Below, one piece after another: positions 31,673-38,930 of a stretch of 39,547 bases of DNA (positions are counted from its first letter, which is position 1; each line of letters opens with the position of its first letter). The stretch covers positions 1 to 39,547 of the forward strand of contig CAJTQE010000005.1 of assembly GCA_910578655.1 (NCBI GenBank), written 5' to 3'. Under the pieces are notes generated by a model, which saw nothing but the letters and a program-made list of their open reading frames with translations, had not been told where the DNA came from and ran no database searches. The DNA is from an uncultured Christensenella sp. (GTDB lineage Bacteria > Bacillota > Clostridia > Christensenellales > Borkfalkiaceae). Position numbers and translations under genes: made by a program.

Positions 31673-32389
31673 ATTCTTTTAGACGGTAAATTCATTTCGG
31701 TAATAAGCGAGGGCAAGGGCAAAGACGTTCTTCTTCTGCACGGCTACCTTTCAAGCAAAGAAAGTTTTTACTATCAGATAAAATTTCTATCGCAATTCTT
31801 CAAAGTCACTGCCCCCGATATTCCGGGCTTCGGCAAAAGTTCGCCGATAGATACGCCCTATTCTGTGGGCGATTACTGCGCGTGGCTTGACAGGTTTATC
31901 AAAAAGTGCAAGCTGAATAATCCGCATATAATCGCACATTCTTTCGGGGCGCGCGTTGCGTTCAAATACCTTGACGGCGGCAGCGCCGACAGAATTGTAA
32001 TTACGGGCGGCGCCGGTATCGTAAAACCCCGTTCGGCGCAGTATATGCGCAAGGTAAAGGCGTACAGACGGATTAAAAAGCTATTTCCGCGATATGCCGA
32101 AAAGCATTTCGGAAGCAGCGAATACCGCACTCTTTCCCCTGTTATGAAGCAGAGTTATAAGCTTATCGTCAACGAAGATTTGCGTGACTGTGCGTCGAAA
32201 ATAAGCAACAGAACGCTGTTGGTTTACGGCAAAAACGACAGCGTAACGCCGGCTGACGAAGAGGGGAAAGCGTTCAACAATTTGATTGCCGGCAGTCGGC
32301 TTGAGCTTTTAGACGGCGGACATTTCTGCTTTTCGGAACGACCCGAAGAGTTTAATAATTTAGTATATAATTTTCTTACGGAGGAATAA
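31673..32389 (+). CDS. Alpha/beta hydrolase with ATT start codon
   Basis: A soluble alpha/beta hydrolase of 238 aa if read from ATT at 31673-31675, which follows GAGG by exactly 7 nt. No ATG, GTG or TTG occurs in frame until the GTG at 31865, and starting there would cut off the oxyanion-hole motif LLLHGYLSSKESF and the strand with DIPGFGKS. The catalytic set is complete in the long form: Ser in IIAHSFGAR, Asp in YGKNDSVTPADE, His in LDGGHFCFSE. The substrate is unknown. It lies 9 nt after rimI in the same frame (a read-through fusion is a remote alternative), and directly abuts the MurF-like gene. Confidence 0.8.
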   Translation: MLLDGKFISVISEGKGKDVLLLHGYLSSKESFYYQIKFLSQFFKVTAPDIPGFGKSSPIDTPYSVGDYCAWLDRFIKKCKLNNPHIIAHSFGARVAFKYLDGGSADRIVITGGAGIVKPRSAQYMRKVKAYRRIKKLFPRYAEKHFGSSEYRTLSPVMKQSYKLIVNEDLRDCASKISNRTLLVYGKNDSVTPADEEGKAFNNLIAGSRLELLDGGHFCFSERPEEFNNLVYNFLTEE

Positions 32390-33988
32390 ATGGGTATTTT
32401 CATTTCCGTACCGAAAACGGTGGAATGCGTGGCGGCGGCGTTAATTTTTGCCGCTCTTTCCTGCGTTGCCGTGTATAAGCAGACGGGCGTTTTGCAATCG
32501 GCCGGATATTCGGGCAAAAAATATTTTGCGTGGGTTAAAAAGAAGGGCAATCTTGCATTTCAGCGGTACGTCTTTCTTTCGATGATGTGCGCGCTTTTTT
32601 CCGCACTTATGGCGTTTTGCTTTTCGTTTACGGGACATTGGGCGGCGGTGATTTCGCTTTCGGCGTTTGTCGTTTTTTTTGCGGTCTATATCGCGGCGGA
32701 CAAAAAACTTGCCCTGCGCTCGGCTGTGACGGCGACGCCGAGATTGATAAGACTGTACGTTGTTATAGCTTTCGTGTTCGCTGTGGTCTGGTATATCTTC
32801 ATTACCCTGTTGAACTTTGCCGACAGCGTTTGGGGCAATAAAATTTTCTCGTATTTAAGATATGTTCCGCTTGCAACGGTTCCGCTTTTGTTTATTCCGC
32901 TAATAACTCTTTCAAACTGCATTTCAAAAATTTACGAAGTGCCGCACAACAAAAAGTTTATCCGCAGCGCAAAACGCAAGCTCGGCTCGTCCGATTTAAA
33001 AGTAATTGCCGTTACGGGCAGCTACGGTAAAACAACGACGAAAAATATTCTCACCGATATACTTTCTCAAAAATACAGAGTGCTGACAACGCCCCGTTCG
33101 CACAACACGCCGATAGGCATTGCGCTTGCGATAAACAATGCAAATCTCGAAGATTATGATATTTTCGTCGCGGAAATGGGGGCAAGGCATCTTGGCGACA
33201 TAGCGGAGCTTTGCGCGATATGTCCGCCCGATATATCGTTGATAACGGGAATATGCGGTCAGCATCTTGAAACTTTTTTGAACTTTCAGAATATTGTGAG
33301 GGCAAAGGGAGAAATAATTTCGGCAGCCAAAGAAAAAACGATAATTGCGGACGACGCATTCGATTTATTTGCCGATTACGACGCGGAAAAACAACGCTGT
33401 ATAAGCGCAAGCGAAATAAAGGCAACGAAGGACGGAACGCAGTTTAAGCTGACGCTCGGCGGTCGGTCGCGCACAGTTTATACCAAGCTTTTGGGCGCTC
33501 ATTCGGCGTACAACGTCGCCCTTTCGGCGGAAGCGGCGTTTGCCGTCGGAATGAGTTTGGACGAAATCGCCGAAGCAATTCCCAAAATCGACTATATCGA
33601 ACACAGGCTTCAACTTATTGAAAGCAACGGAGTACACATTCTCGACGACGGTTACAATTCCAACGTCAAGGGTGCGCGCGCGGCGCTGGAAGTGCTGAAA
33701 TATTTCGACGGCAGAAAGATAGTCGTCACTCCCGGACTCGTTGAATTGGGCGTGTTGGAAGAGGATGAAAACGCTGCGCTCGGAAAGGAGCTTGTAGGGT
33801 TCGACAGGGTGATTCTTGTCGGAGATACGCTTGTCAAATTCGTTGAAAAGGGTTACTTTGACGGGGGCGGAAAACAAGAGGCTATTTCCGTAAGTCCGAC
33901 GCTTGCGGCGGCTCAGGAAGAGCTTAAAGGTTACGTTCAAAAGGGCGATGCGGTACTTTTTCTGAATGACTTACCCGACGTATATTAA
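32390..33988 (+). CDS. murF: Membrane-anchored MurF-like ligase
   Basis: The C-terminal two-thirds (about residues 200-532) form a Mur ligase: P-loop VIAVTGSYGKTTTKN, DIFVAEMGARHLGDI, ITGICGQHLETF, the HSAYNVALSAEAAFAVGM central-domain end, and the C-terminal-domain motif LDDGYNSNVKGARAAL, which is MurF-like. MurF adds D-Ala-D-Ala to UDP-MurNAc-tripeptide. The usual MurF N-terminal substrate-binding domain is replaced by about 190 residues with four to five membrane helices, so the enzyme would act at the membrane. The 532-aa length exceeds the usual 450. The ddl gene for D-Ala-D-Ala follows, supporting MurF. A related membrane Mur ligase of other specificity cannot be excluded. GGAGG precedes the ATG. 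Confidence 0.8.
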   Translation: MGIFISVPKTVECVAAALIFAALSCVAVYKQTGVLQSAGYSGKKYFAWVKKKGNLAFQRYVFLSMMCALFSALMAFCFSFTGHWAAVISLSAFVVFFAVYIAADKKLALRSAVTATPRLIRLYVVIAFVFAVVWYIFITLLNFADSVWGNKIFSYLRYVPLATVPLLFIPLITLSNCISKIYEVPHNKKFIRSAKRKLGSSDLKVIAVTGSYGKTTTKNILTDILSQKYRVLTTPRSHNTPIGIALAINNANLEDYDIFVAEMGARHLGDIAELCAICPPDISLITGICGQHLETFLNFQNIVRAKGEIISAAKEKTIIADDAFDLFADYDAEKQRCISASEIKATKDGTQFKLTLGGRSRTVYTKLLGAHSAYNVALSAEAAFAVGMSLDEIAEAIPKIDYIEHRLQLIESNGVHILDDGYNSNVKGARAALEVLKYFDGRKIVVTPGLVELGVLEEDENAALGKELVGFDRVILVGDTLVKFVEKGYFDGGGKQEAISVSPTLAAAQEELKGYVQKGDAVLFLNDLPDVY

Positions 33989-33994
33989 AAAAAT

Positions 33995-34036
33995 AAATTC
34001 ACCAAAGCTAAACAAAAATAAAGCGGAGGTGAATTT
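33995..34036 (+). promoter_or_regulatory. Hairpin that can mask the ddl ribosome binding site
   Basis: AAATTCACC (33995-34003) is the exact complement of GGTGAATTT (34028-34036). The right arm contains the end of the GGAGGTG site of ddl, 3 nt before the ATG. It could lower ddl translation or act as a weak terminator, since a T run follows. Confidence 0.5.
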
Positions 34037-34039
34037 TTT

Positions 34040-35125
34040 ATGGGCAAAAATATAGCCGTTATTTTCGGCGGAAAATCAAACGAAAACGAAGTATCCGTAA
34101 TTACGGGCACTATGGCGTCAAACGTTTTAAAAAGCGGTGGGAATAACGTTATCCCCCTGTATATGTCGCAGCGCGGCGAACTGTTTACGGGCGACGGACT
34201 CTTGGATATACAAAATTATAAGGACGGAAAATATGAAAAATTCCCCCGTGCAAGCGTGGTTCGCGGAGGAGTGTACGTACTCAATAAAAAGGGCAAACCC
34301 AAAAAATTTTTAAAAACGGACGTTGCGCTTAACTGCTGCCACGGCGGCTGGGGCGAGGGCGGAGGAGTGTGCGGACTTTTCGCGCTGAACGACGTTCCGC
34401 TTGCAAGCGCGGGTATGTTCGAATCGGCTGCGTTTATGGATAAATACTTCACTAAGCGCGTGTTGCGTTCGCTTGGCGTAAAGGTCGCAAAGTATGTCTA
34501 TCTGCGCCGTCCCGACGAGTTTCTGCAAGCTGAAAAATTGCAGTATCCGATAATAGTCAAGCCTGCAAAACTCGGTTCGAGCATAGGCATAGAATGTGTT
34601 GAAAACCGTGAGGAACTTGAAACGGCGGTTGCGGCGGCGTTCCTTTACGACGACGGCGTCGTGTGTGAAAAGTACATAGAAAACCGCCGCGAAATAAACT
34701 GCGCCGCATATTATTCCGAAGGTAAAGTTGTGGTGTCGGAGTGCGAAGAAGCCGTAGCAAACAGCGGAATTCTAAGCTTTGACGATAAGTACTCGGGCGG
34801 AGGCAAAAGCATTTTCCCTGCGGATATCGACCCGAAAATTGCGCTTAAAATAAAGAAAATTACTTCAAGCGTCTATTCGCGGCTGAATATGCGCGGCATA
34901 GTCCGCTTTGATTTTATACTCAGCGACGGCGCGGTGTATTTAAGCGAAGTAAACACCGTTCCCGGCTCGTTGTCGTATTATCTTCTGTCAAGCGGATTCA
35001 AAGATTTCTATCCCGTGTTAAAGGCGGTTATCGTTCAGGCGGAAGCTGACTATAAAGAGGCTGCAAGCAAAACACTTTTAAAGACGGGCATATTAAATAA
35101 CGTAAGCTATAAATTCAATAAATAA
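34040..35125 (+). CDS. ddl: D-alanine-D-alanine ligase
   Basis: An ATP-grasp enzyme joining two D-Ala, 361 aa. Visible motifs: IAVIFGGKSNENEVSVITG, the CCHGGWGEGGGVCGLF variant of the HGGxGEDG loop (G for D), IVKPAKLGSSIGIECV (ATP-grasp), and SEVNTVPGSLSYYL near the metal site. The loop with FDDKY places a Tyr where D-Ala-specific ligases have Tyr and D-lactate ligases have Phe, so D-Ala-D-Ala is expected (inference from alignment by eye). GGAGGTG lies 9 nt upstream of the ATG. It is in the operon of the MurF-like gene. Confidence 0.92.
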   Translation: MGKNIAVIFGGKSNENEVSVITGTMASNVLKSGGNNVIPLYMSQRGELFTGDGLLDIQNYKDGKYEKFPRASVVRGGVYVLNKKGKPKKFLKTDVALNCCHGGWGEGGGVCGLFALNDVPLASAGMFESAAFMDKYFTKRVLRSLGVKVAKYVYLRRPDEFLQAEKLQYPIIVKPAKLGSSIGIECVENREELETAVAAAFLYDDGVVCEKYIENRREINCAAYYSEGKVVVSECEEAVANSGILSFDDKYSGGGKSIFPADIDPKIALKIKKITSSVYSRLNMRGIVRFDFILSDGAVYLSEVNTVPGSLSYYLLSSGFKDFYPVLKAVIVQAEADYKEAASKTLLKTGILNNVSYKFNK

Positions 35126-35199
35126 AAAAGGCGCGGCTTAAAGCGCACTTCCCATAGTGAATGAAAAAACTAAATTGCACTTTCAAGCGAGGACAAAAG

Positions 35200-35228
35200 C
35201 TCTCAAACAAATTTGTTTGAGAGTTTTT
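35200..35228. terminator. Perfect-palindrome terminator after ddl
   Basis: CTCTCAAACAAA and TTTGTTTGAGAG abut as a 24-base perfect palindrome (35200-35223), followed by five T on the + strand. It ends the tsaE-ddl operon and lies downstream of the minus-strand GNAT gene, for which it may also work. Confidence 0.85.
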
Positions 35229-35305
35229 AACTTATACATTTTCAGAACGATAAATTGAAATTTATCTTATCAAGTTTGCTTGTAGTTCACCATATATTCC
35301 ATATT

Positions 35306-35851
35306 TTACTTGTTTTCTTGTGTAAAATTCGGCTTAAAAAGTCCGAAAGACAGTTTACGCAAAATTTCTTTATAAGTAACCTCGTCAAAATCTTTCTTGG
35401 TTGACAGCACCAAAAAGTCGTCTTTCTTAAACTTAATTATCTTCTCGGTATTCAAAAAACCATTGCGCGCGTAAAAAGCAATTCTCTTTACGCGCTGCTC
35501 GTAATTATCCGCAGTTGTATATAACGGCTCTACGTTTAACGTGATTTCACAGCCCGCATATTTTTCTTTAACGTCGTTTAATATCGCCGAACCATACCCA
35601 CAAGAACGCATTTTGTCATTTACGGCAAGATACCAAATAAACACCGTTTTTTTGTTTATAACTGCAAAACAAATGCCGCAAAAATCTTCTCCGTCATAGT
35701 AAGACCAAAAATCATAACCGTCTTTTTTTGCCCAATAATTGAGCAACCACATAGGCATACGTTCGTTTTTGGGAAACGCTCGCTTCATCAAATCTTTAAC
35801 TTCTTTATAATTCGAGGATTTATTAGTTACTGCTATTCTTCTCAATTCCAT
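35306..35851 (-). CDS. GNAT-family N-acetyltransferase
   Basis: A 181-aa protein with a GNAT core: FIWYLAVNDKMRSCGYGSAI is the acetyl-CoA-binding motif A (R-S-C-G-Y-G), preceded by the FCGICFAVINKKTVF beta strands and followed by RIAFYARNGFLNTEKI, typical of motif B. The N-terminus (RAFPKNERMPMWLL) resembles GNATs in Firmicutes accessory regions. The substrate is unknown. The gene and its flanks are more A/T-rich than the neighbouring housekeeping operons, so it may be a later acquisition. GGAG precedes the ATG; its own promoter lies at 35926-35954. Confidence 0.85.
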   Translation of the reverse strand: MELRRIAVTNKSSNYKEVKDLMKRAFPKNERMPMWLLNYWAKKDGYDFWSYYDGEDFCGICFAVINKKTVFIWYLAVNDKMRSCGYGSAILNDVKEKYAGCEITLNVEPLYTTADNYEQRVKRIAFYARNGFLNTEKIIKFKKDDFLVLSTKKDFDEVTYKEILRKLSFGLFKPNFTQENK

Positions 35852-35925
35852 AATTTTTCTCCGTTTTAATTACGATTTTTCTATTAATAACAATTCTCCG
35901 CTAAATTACTGTTTATAGCACGGTC

Positions 35926-35954
35926 ATTATACAGCAATTAAATGAACAAGTAAA
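35926..35954 (-). promoter_or_regulatory. Probable promoter of the GNAT gene
   Basis: On the minus strand TTTACT (complement of 35949-35954), a 17-nt spacer and TATAAT (complement of 35926-35931), about 75 nt before the ATG. Confidence 0.6.
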
Positions 35955-35959
35955 GTAAA

Positions 35960-35991
35960 AGCGCACTGCCTTGCTTCAAGGTATAGTGCGC
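35960..35991 (-). terminator. Hairpin terminator of the ECF S-component gene
   Basis: AGCGCACT (35960-35967) pairs with AGTGCGCT (35984-35991), with an inner CCTTG/CAAGG stem. On the minus strand four T follow. It lies 65 nt downstream of the S-component stop and just ahead of the GNAT promoter. Confidence 0.65.
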
Positions 35992-36056
35992 TATTCTTAT
36001 TTATGCTTATGTTGAAAAAACTCCCTATGGAAACTACGGTAACGGTCGCGACTTTT

Positions 36057-36647
36057 TCATTCTTCCTCATTTTCCTGCGGCAGAGGTTTTTCCAGAACCT
36101 CGTTTTTGAAGTCGGGCAAAAGATTGTTCTTTTTAAGCTGTTGCTTAAAGGTCGTGGCGTAGCATATTATCATAGCTATAGTAATTCCTATGGCTTCCTG
36201 AATGACGTTTCTCGGAATATTCGTGACCGCGGTAGGTGCGCCGTACACAATACAGCGGTAGATAAAATAGCCGGCAATCACGACCGCCGCCCCTACGAGG
36301 GATACGACCGCCGCCCATATCCATTCCCATTTAATAAATTTTTTGGGAAACAGATAGTGCAGCAGCGCTGATACAACCGCGCCCTGTAAGCCGTGTATTA
36401 ACAGCGACGGAAGCATCATTGCGGGCGAAGCAAATACGTCGTACAGCAGCGAGCCGATTCCGCCCGCGATAAACGCGGCGAGAGGGTCCATAAGGTATGC
36501 CGCCAAAAGAACCATTCCGTCGACCCAGTATATCCTGCCTGCCGGCGTGGTTATCGGCGGAATAAACCCCGTTGCAACCACAAGCGCGGTAAGCACGGCG
36601 GTGTAAGTTATCCATTTGGTTGTAAAATAAGCTCTTTTGTTTTTCAT
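36057..36647 (-). CDS. ECF transporter S-component, probably for a vitamin B6 compound
   Basis: A 196-aa integral membrane protein with five to six helices and S-component features: LTALVVATGFIPPITTPAGR, YWVDGMVLLAAYLMDPLAAF, GGIGSLLYDVFASPAMM, and ITIAMIICYATTFKQQL at the end. The tail is acidic (ENEEE). The substrate is inferred from the divergent MocR/PdxR-type regulator: PdxR regulators commonly control B6 uptake or synthesis genes, so a PdxU-like role is likely but not shown. I chose the ATG at 36645-36647; an upstream TTG at 36692 would place the -10 box inside the gene. There is no Shine-Dalgarno and the -10 is 9 nt away. Confidence 0.78.
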   Translation of the reverse strand: MKNKRAYFTTKWITYTAVLTALVVATGFIPPITTPAGRIYWVDGMVLLAAYLMDPLAAFIAGGIGSLLYDVFASPAMMLPSLLIHGLQGAVVSALLHYLFPKKFIKWEWIWAAVVSLVGAAVVIAGYFIYRCIVYGAPTAVTNIPRNVIQEAIGITIAMIICYATTFKQQLKKNNLLPDFKNEVLEKPLPQENEEE

Positions 36648-36656
36648 AGCATTGAC

Positions 36657-36685
36657 ATTATATTCCAAAAGTGGTATTATGAAAA
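36657..36685 (-). promoter_or_regulatory. Promoter of the ECF S-component gene
   Basis: On the minus strand TTTTCA (complement of 36680-36685), a 17-nt spacer and TATAAT (complement of 36657-36662). Nine nt separate the -10 from the ATG. Confidence 0.65.
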
Positions 36686-36715
36686 TAACCAATTTAATAT
36701 AAATTTATATAACCA
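36672..36715. promoter_or_regulatory. Candidate MocR/PdxR operator: one inverted and two direct repeats
   Basis: ATAACCA occurs at 36685-36691 and 36709-36715 (24-nt period, about two helical turns), and TGGTATT at 36672-36678 forms a near-inverted partner of the first. Direct plus inverted arrangements are known for MocR-type regulators. The sites lie between the divergent genes and overlap the -35 of the S-component promoter. Confidence 0.5.
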
Positions 36716-36716
36716 G

Positions 36717-38066
36717 ATGTTAAATTATAATTTGGACGAAAAAAATAAATATTATTCTTTATATGCGGCTATCCGCGGCGATATACTCGCCGGAAAGCTG
36801 AAAAGCGGCGAAAGGCTGCCCTCGAAACGGGCTTTGGCTGAAAATCTTTCGGTAAGCGTAATCACGGTTCAGAACGCATACGACCAGCTTCTCGCCGAGG
36901 GATATATCCGGGCAAAGGAGCGCAGCGGTTATTACGTGGAGGAGGTCAACGCCGATTATTACGGCGGTTGCAAGCTCACCCCGAGGCAGACGCATACGAA
37001 AGAAGAATTTGCGGTTGATTTCGCAAAGGGCAGCACGCTTACGGAAATGTTTCCGTTTTCGGTGTGGTCGCGCCTTATGCGAAAAGTGCTTTCGGACTGC
37101 GGCGAGCATCTGCTCGAACGCGTTCCGTGCGACGGAGATGCCGAACTTAAAAGGGCCGTGGCGGAGTATCTGTACAGGGCGCGGTCAATCGACGTCGAGC
37201 CGCGGCATATCGTAATCGGCGCAGGCGCGGAATATCTCTACGGAATTGTCGTTCAGCTTCTGGGCAGGGACAAGCTTTATGCGGTGGAAAACCCCGGTTA
37301 CGGCAAAATATATTCAAGCTATATTATTAACGGCGCGCGTGTTACGTGCGTCGGGGTCACGGAATCCGGCATAGACTGTGCCGCCGTTGAAAAAAGCGGC
37401 GCGCACGCCGTGCATTTTTCGCCGTCGCACCAGTTTCCGACGGGGGCGGTGACGCCGGTTTGCGAGCGGCTCCGTCTTATAAAATGGGCGGCGGAGTCCG
37501 ACGGGTACGTTATAGAGGACGACTATGACAGCGAATTCCGCCTTGTGGGCAAACCGCTGCAGTGCGCTTACAATCTCTGTTCCGACAGGGTTATATATAT
37601 GAACACGTTTTCAAAGACCCTTGCGCCGTCAATGCGTATGGGTTATATGGTTTTGCCGCCCGTGCTTTACGAAAAGTATTTAAGCATATTCGGGCGCAGC
37701 GCGTGCGCCGTGCCTGTTTTCGAGCAGAAAACGCTTGCCGCTATGCTTGACGGCGGATTTTTCGAGCGGCATATTTCCCGACTGAAAAACCGCTACCGCG
37801 CGGTAAGGCAGGCAATTTATGACAAGGTTAAAACGCTTCCGTTTCCGGCGGAAATTATAGACACGGGCAGCGGTCTGCACCTTTTAATTCGTTTTCCTTC
37901 GGCAAAATCAGATAAGGAGCTGAAGGAACGGGCAAGAGCGAACGGGATAAACGTAATGTGCCTTTCGGACTATTTGCTGACCTCCGCGCCCGTTTCCGAT
38001 AAATGCGCGGTGATAAACTATTCGGGCGTCACCGAACGACAGATTGAGAATATAGTGATAAAATAA
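36717..38066 (+). CDS. MocR/PdxR-type GntR regulator with aminotransferase domain
   Basis: A 449-aa protein joining an N-terminal GntR winged helix (about residues 10-75: SGERLPSKRALAENLSVSVI) to a fold-type I aminotransferase-like domain. The PLP lysine is recognisable in MNTFSKTLAPSMRMGYMVLP, and IEDDYDSEF holds the Asp that contacts the pyridine nitrogen. PdxR members activate PLP synthesis or repress themselves depending on PLP. The gene is divergent from an S-component, so control of B6 uptake is inferred. No Shine-Dalgarno is present before the ATG; a TATATA box ends 5 nt upstream, so this may be another leaderless message. Confidence 0.9.
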   Translation: MLNYNLDEKNKYYSLYAAIRGDILAGKLKSGERLPSKRALAENLSVSVITVQNAYDQLLAEGYIRAKERSGYYVEEVNADYYGGCKLTPRQTHTKEEFAVDFAKGSTLTEMFPFSVWSRLMRKVLSDCGEHLLERVPCDGDAELKRAVAEYLYRARSIDVEPRHIVIGAGAEYLYGIVVQLLGRDKLYAVENPGYGKIYSSYIINGARVTCVGVTESGIDCAAVEKSGAHAVHFSPSHQFPTGAVTPVCERLRLIKWAAESDGYVIEDDYDSEFRLVGKPLQCAYNLCSDRVIYMNTFSKTLAPSMRMGYMVLPPVLYEKYLSIFGRSACAVPVFEQKTLAAMLDGGFFERHISRLKNRYRAVRQAIYDKVKTLPFPAEIIDTGSGLHLLIRFPSAKSDKELKERARANGINVMCLSDYLLTSAPVSDKCAVINYSGVTERQIENIVIK

Positions 38067-38069
38067 AAC

Positions 38070-38095
38070 CCACCGCGGCAATTCTGCCGCGGTGG
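38070..38095 (+). terminator. Hairpin after the MocR gene
   Basis: CCACCGCGGCA pairs perfectly with TGCCGCGGTGG around ATTC, 4 nt after the stop. The following AT-rich stretch lacks a clean T run, so termination efficiency is uncertain. Confidence 0.65.
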
Positions 38096-38140
38096 AGTTC
38101 ATTATTTAATTGTTCCGGATTCTCCGTCAAGCTGCTCTGT

Positions 38141-38174
38141 TTATACGGCATTCGCGTACTGCAATGCCGTATAA
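38141..38174 (-). terminator. Hairpin downstream of the SpoIIQ-like gene
   Basis: TTATACGGCATT (38141-38152) is the exact complement of AATGCCGTATAA (38163-38174), loop 10 nt. It lies 17 nt past the stop of the minus-strand gene; no T run follows on either strand. Confidence 0.4.
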
Positions 38175-38190
38175 AAAGGGGGAATATGAG

Positions 38191-38817
38191 TTATTTTTCG
38201 GTAATTTCAAGATAAATGTCGGGGTCGACGGTTTTGCCGTTTACGCTCATTTCAAAGTGCAGGTGTTCGCCCTGATTCATTTCCATACCGCCCGCAGCGG
38301 CAATTTCTCCTATTACTTCGCCGCGCTTTACGGTTGCACCCTCCTTAAGTCCCTCTTTGGCTACAATATATTTGTAAGTGGAGGTTACGCCGTCCTTGTG
38401 CTGTATGGTAACGTAGTTCTCTTTGAGAATGTGGTCGGTTACGACTTTTGTCACGGTTCCGTCCTGCACTGCTACAACTTTATCACCGGCCTTGCCTTCA
38501 AAGTCCATTGCCTGATGCACTGCGTATCTGTCCAGCGTTTTGTCGAATACAAATTCATAGCCGCAGGATACGCTTGCGTTGTTTTCAATGGGAAGAAGAT
38601 ACTTGTCGTCTCCGCCCGTGGGCTTGTCGTCGCTGCCGTCGTCGGGCTTGTTGTCGCTGCCGTCATCGGGATTTTCAATTCCGGGTTTATCAGCTACCGG
38701 CTGTTTTCTTCCTACGGTAAGCACAACCGTTACCGTTACCGCCGCGATTACAAGCAGACAAGCCGCTAAAATCAGGTAGTAAAGTAAAACTTTCTTTTTG
38801 GGTTTTTTTCCGTCCAT
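38191..38817 (-). CDS. SpoIIQ-like LytM/M23 metallopeptidase-domain protein
   Basis: A 208-aa membrane-anchored protein: basic N-terminus MDGKKPKKKV, one helix (LLYYLILAACLLVIAAVTV), an Asp/Gly-rich linker (PDDGSDNKPDDGSDDKP), then a LytM/M23 domain. Both zinc motifs look intact: HxxxD in RYAVHQAMDFEG and HxH in EHLHFEMSVNGKTVDP. SpoIIQ is a forespore membrane protein that pairs with SpoIIIAH during engulfment; B. subtilis SpoIIQ has lost a zinc ligand, whereas clostridial ones often keep them. The type II topology and length fit SpoIIQ, but a general cell-wall M23 peptidase cannot be excluded. AGGAG precedes the ATG. Confidence 0.78.
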   Translation of the reverse strand: MDGKKPKKKVLLYYLILAACLLVIAAVTVTVVLTVGRKQPVADKPGIENPDDGSDNKPDDGSDDKPTGGDDKYLLPIENNASVSCGYEFVFDKTLDRYAVHQAMDFEGKAGDKVVAVQDGTVTKVVTDHILKENYVTIQHKDGVTSTYKYIVAKEGLKEGATVKRGEVIGEIAAAGGMEMNQGEHLHFEMSVNGKTVDPDIYLEITEK

Positions 38818-38930
38818 TTTTAAAATCTCCTTATATTGTTGATAAATTTTTTATTGACTTACCAAATTTTTTTTATACAATGATTTGAAAAGTTTTTTTC
38901 GGCGTCACCGGTGCGGTAAAAATTGCAAAC

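Noticed and set aside
35146..35991. GCGCACT...ATAGTG resemblance on both sides of the GNAT gene as mobile-element ends
   Set aside because: Only short partial similarity; the right copy is a normal terminator hairpin and no target duplication is visible.
36003..36371. 122-codon plus-strand frame
   Set aside because: Antisense to the S-component gene, no ribosome binding site, composition of a shadow frame.
38110..38769. 219-codon plus-strand frame opposite the SpoIIQ-like gene
   Set aside because: The minus-strand frame has membrane anchor, linker and LytM motifs with a good ribosome binding site; the plus frame has none.
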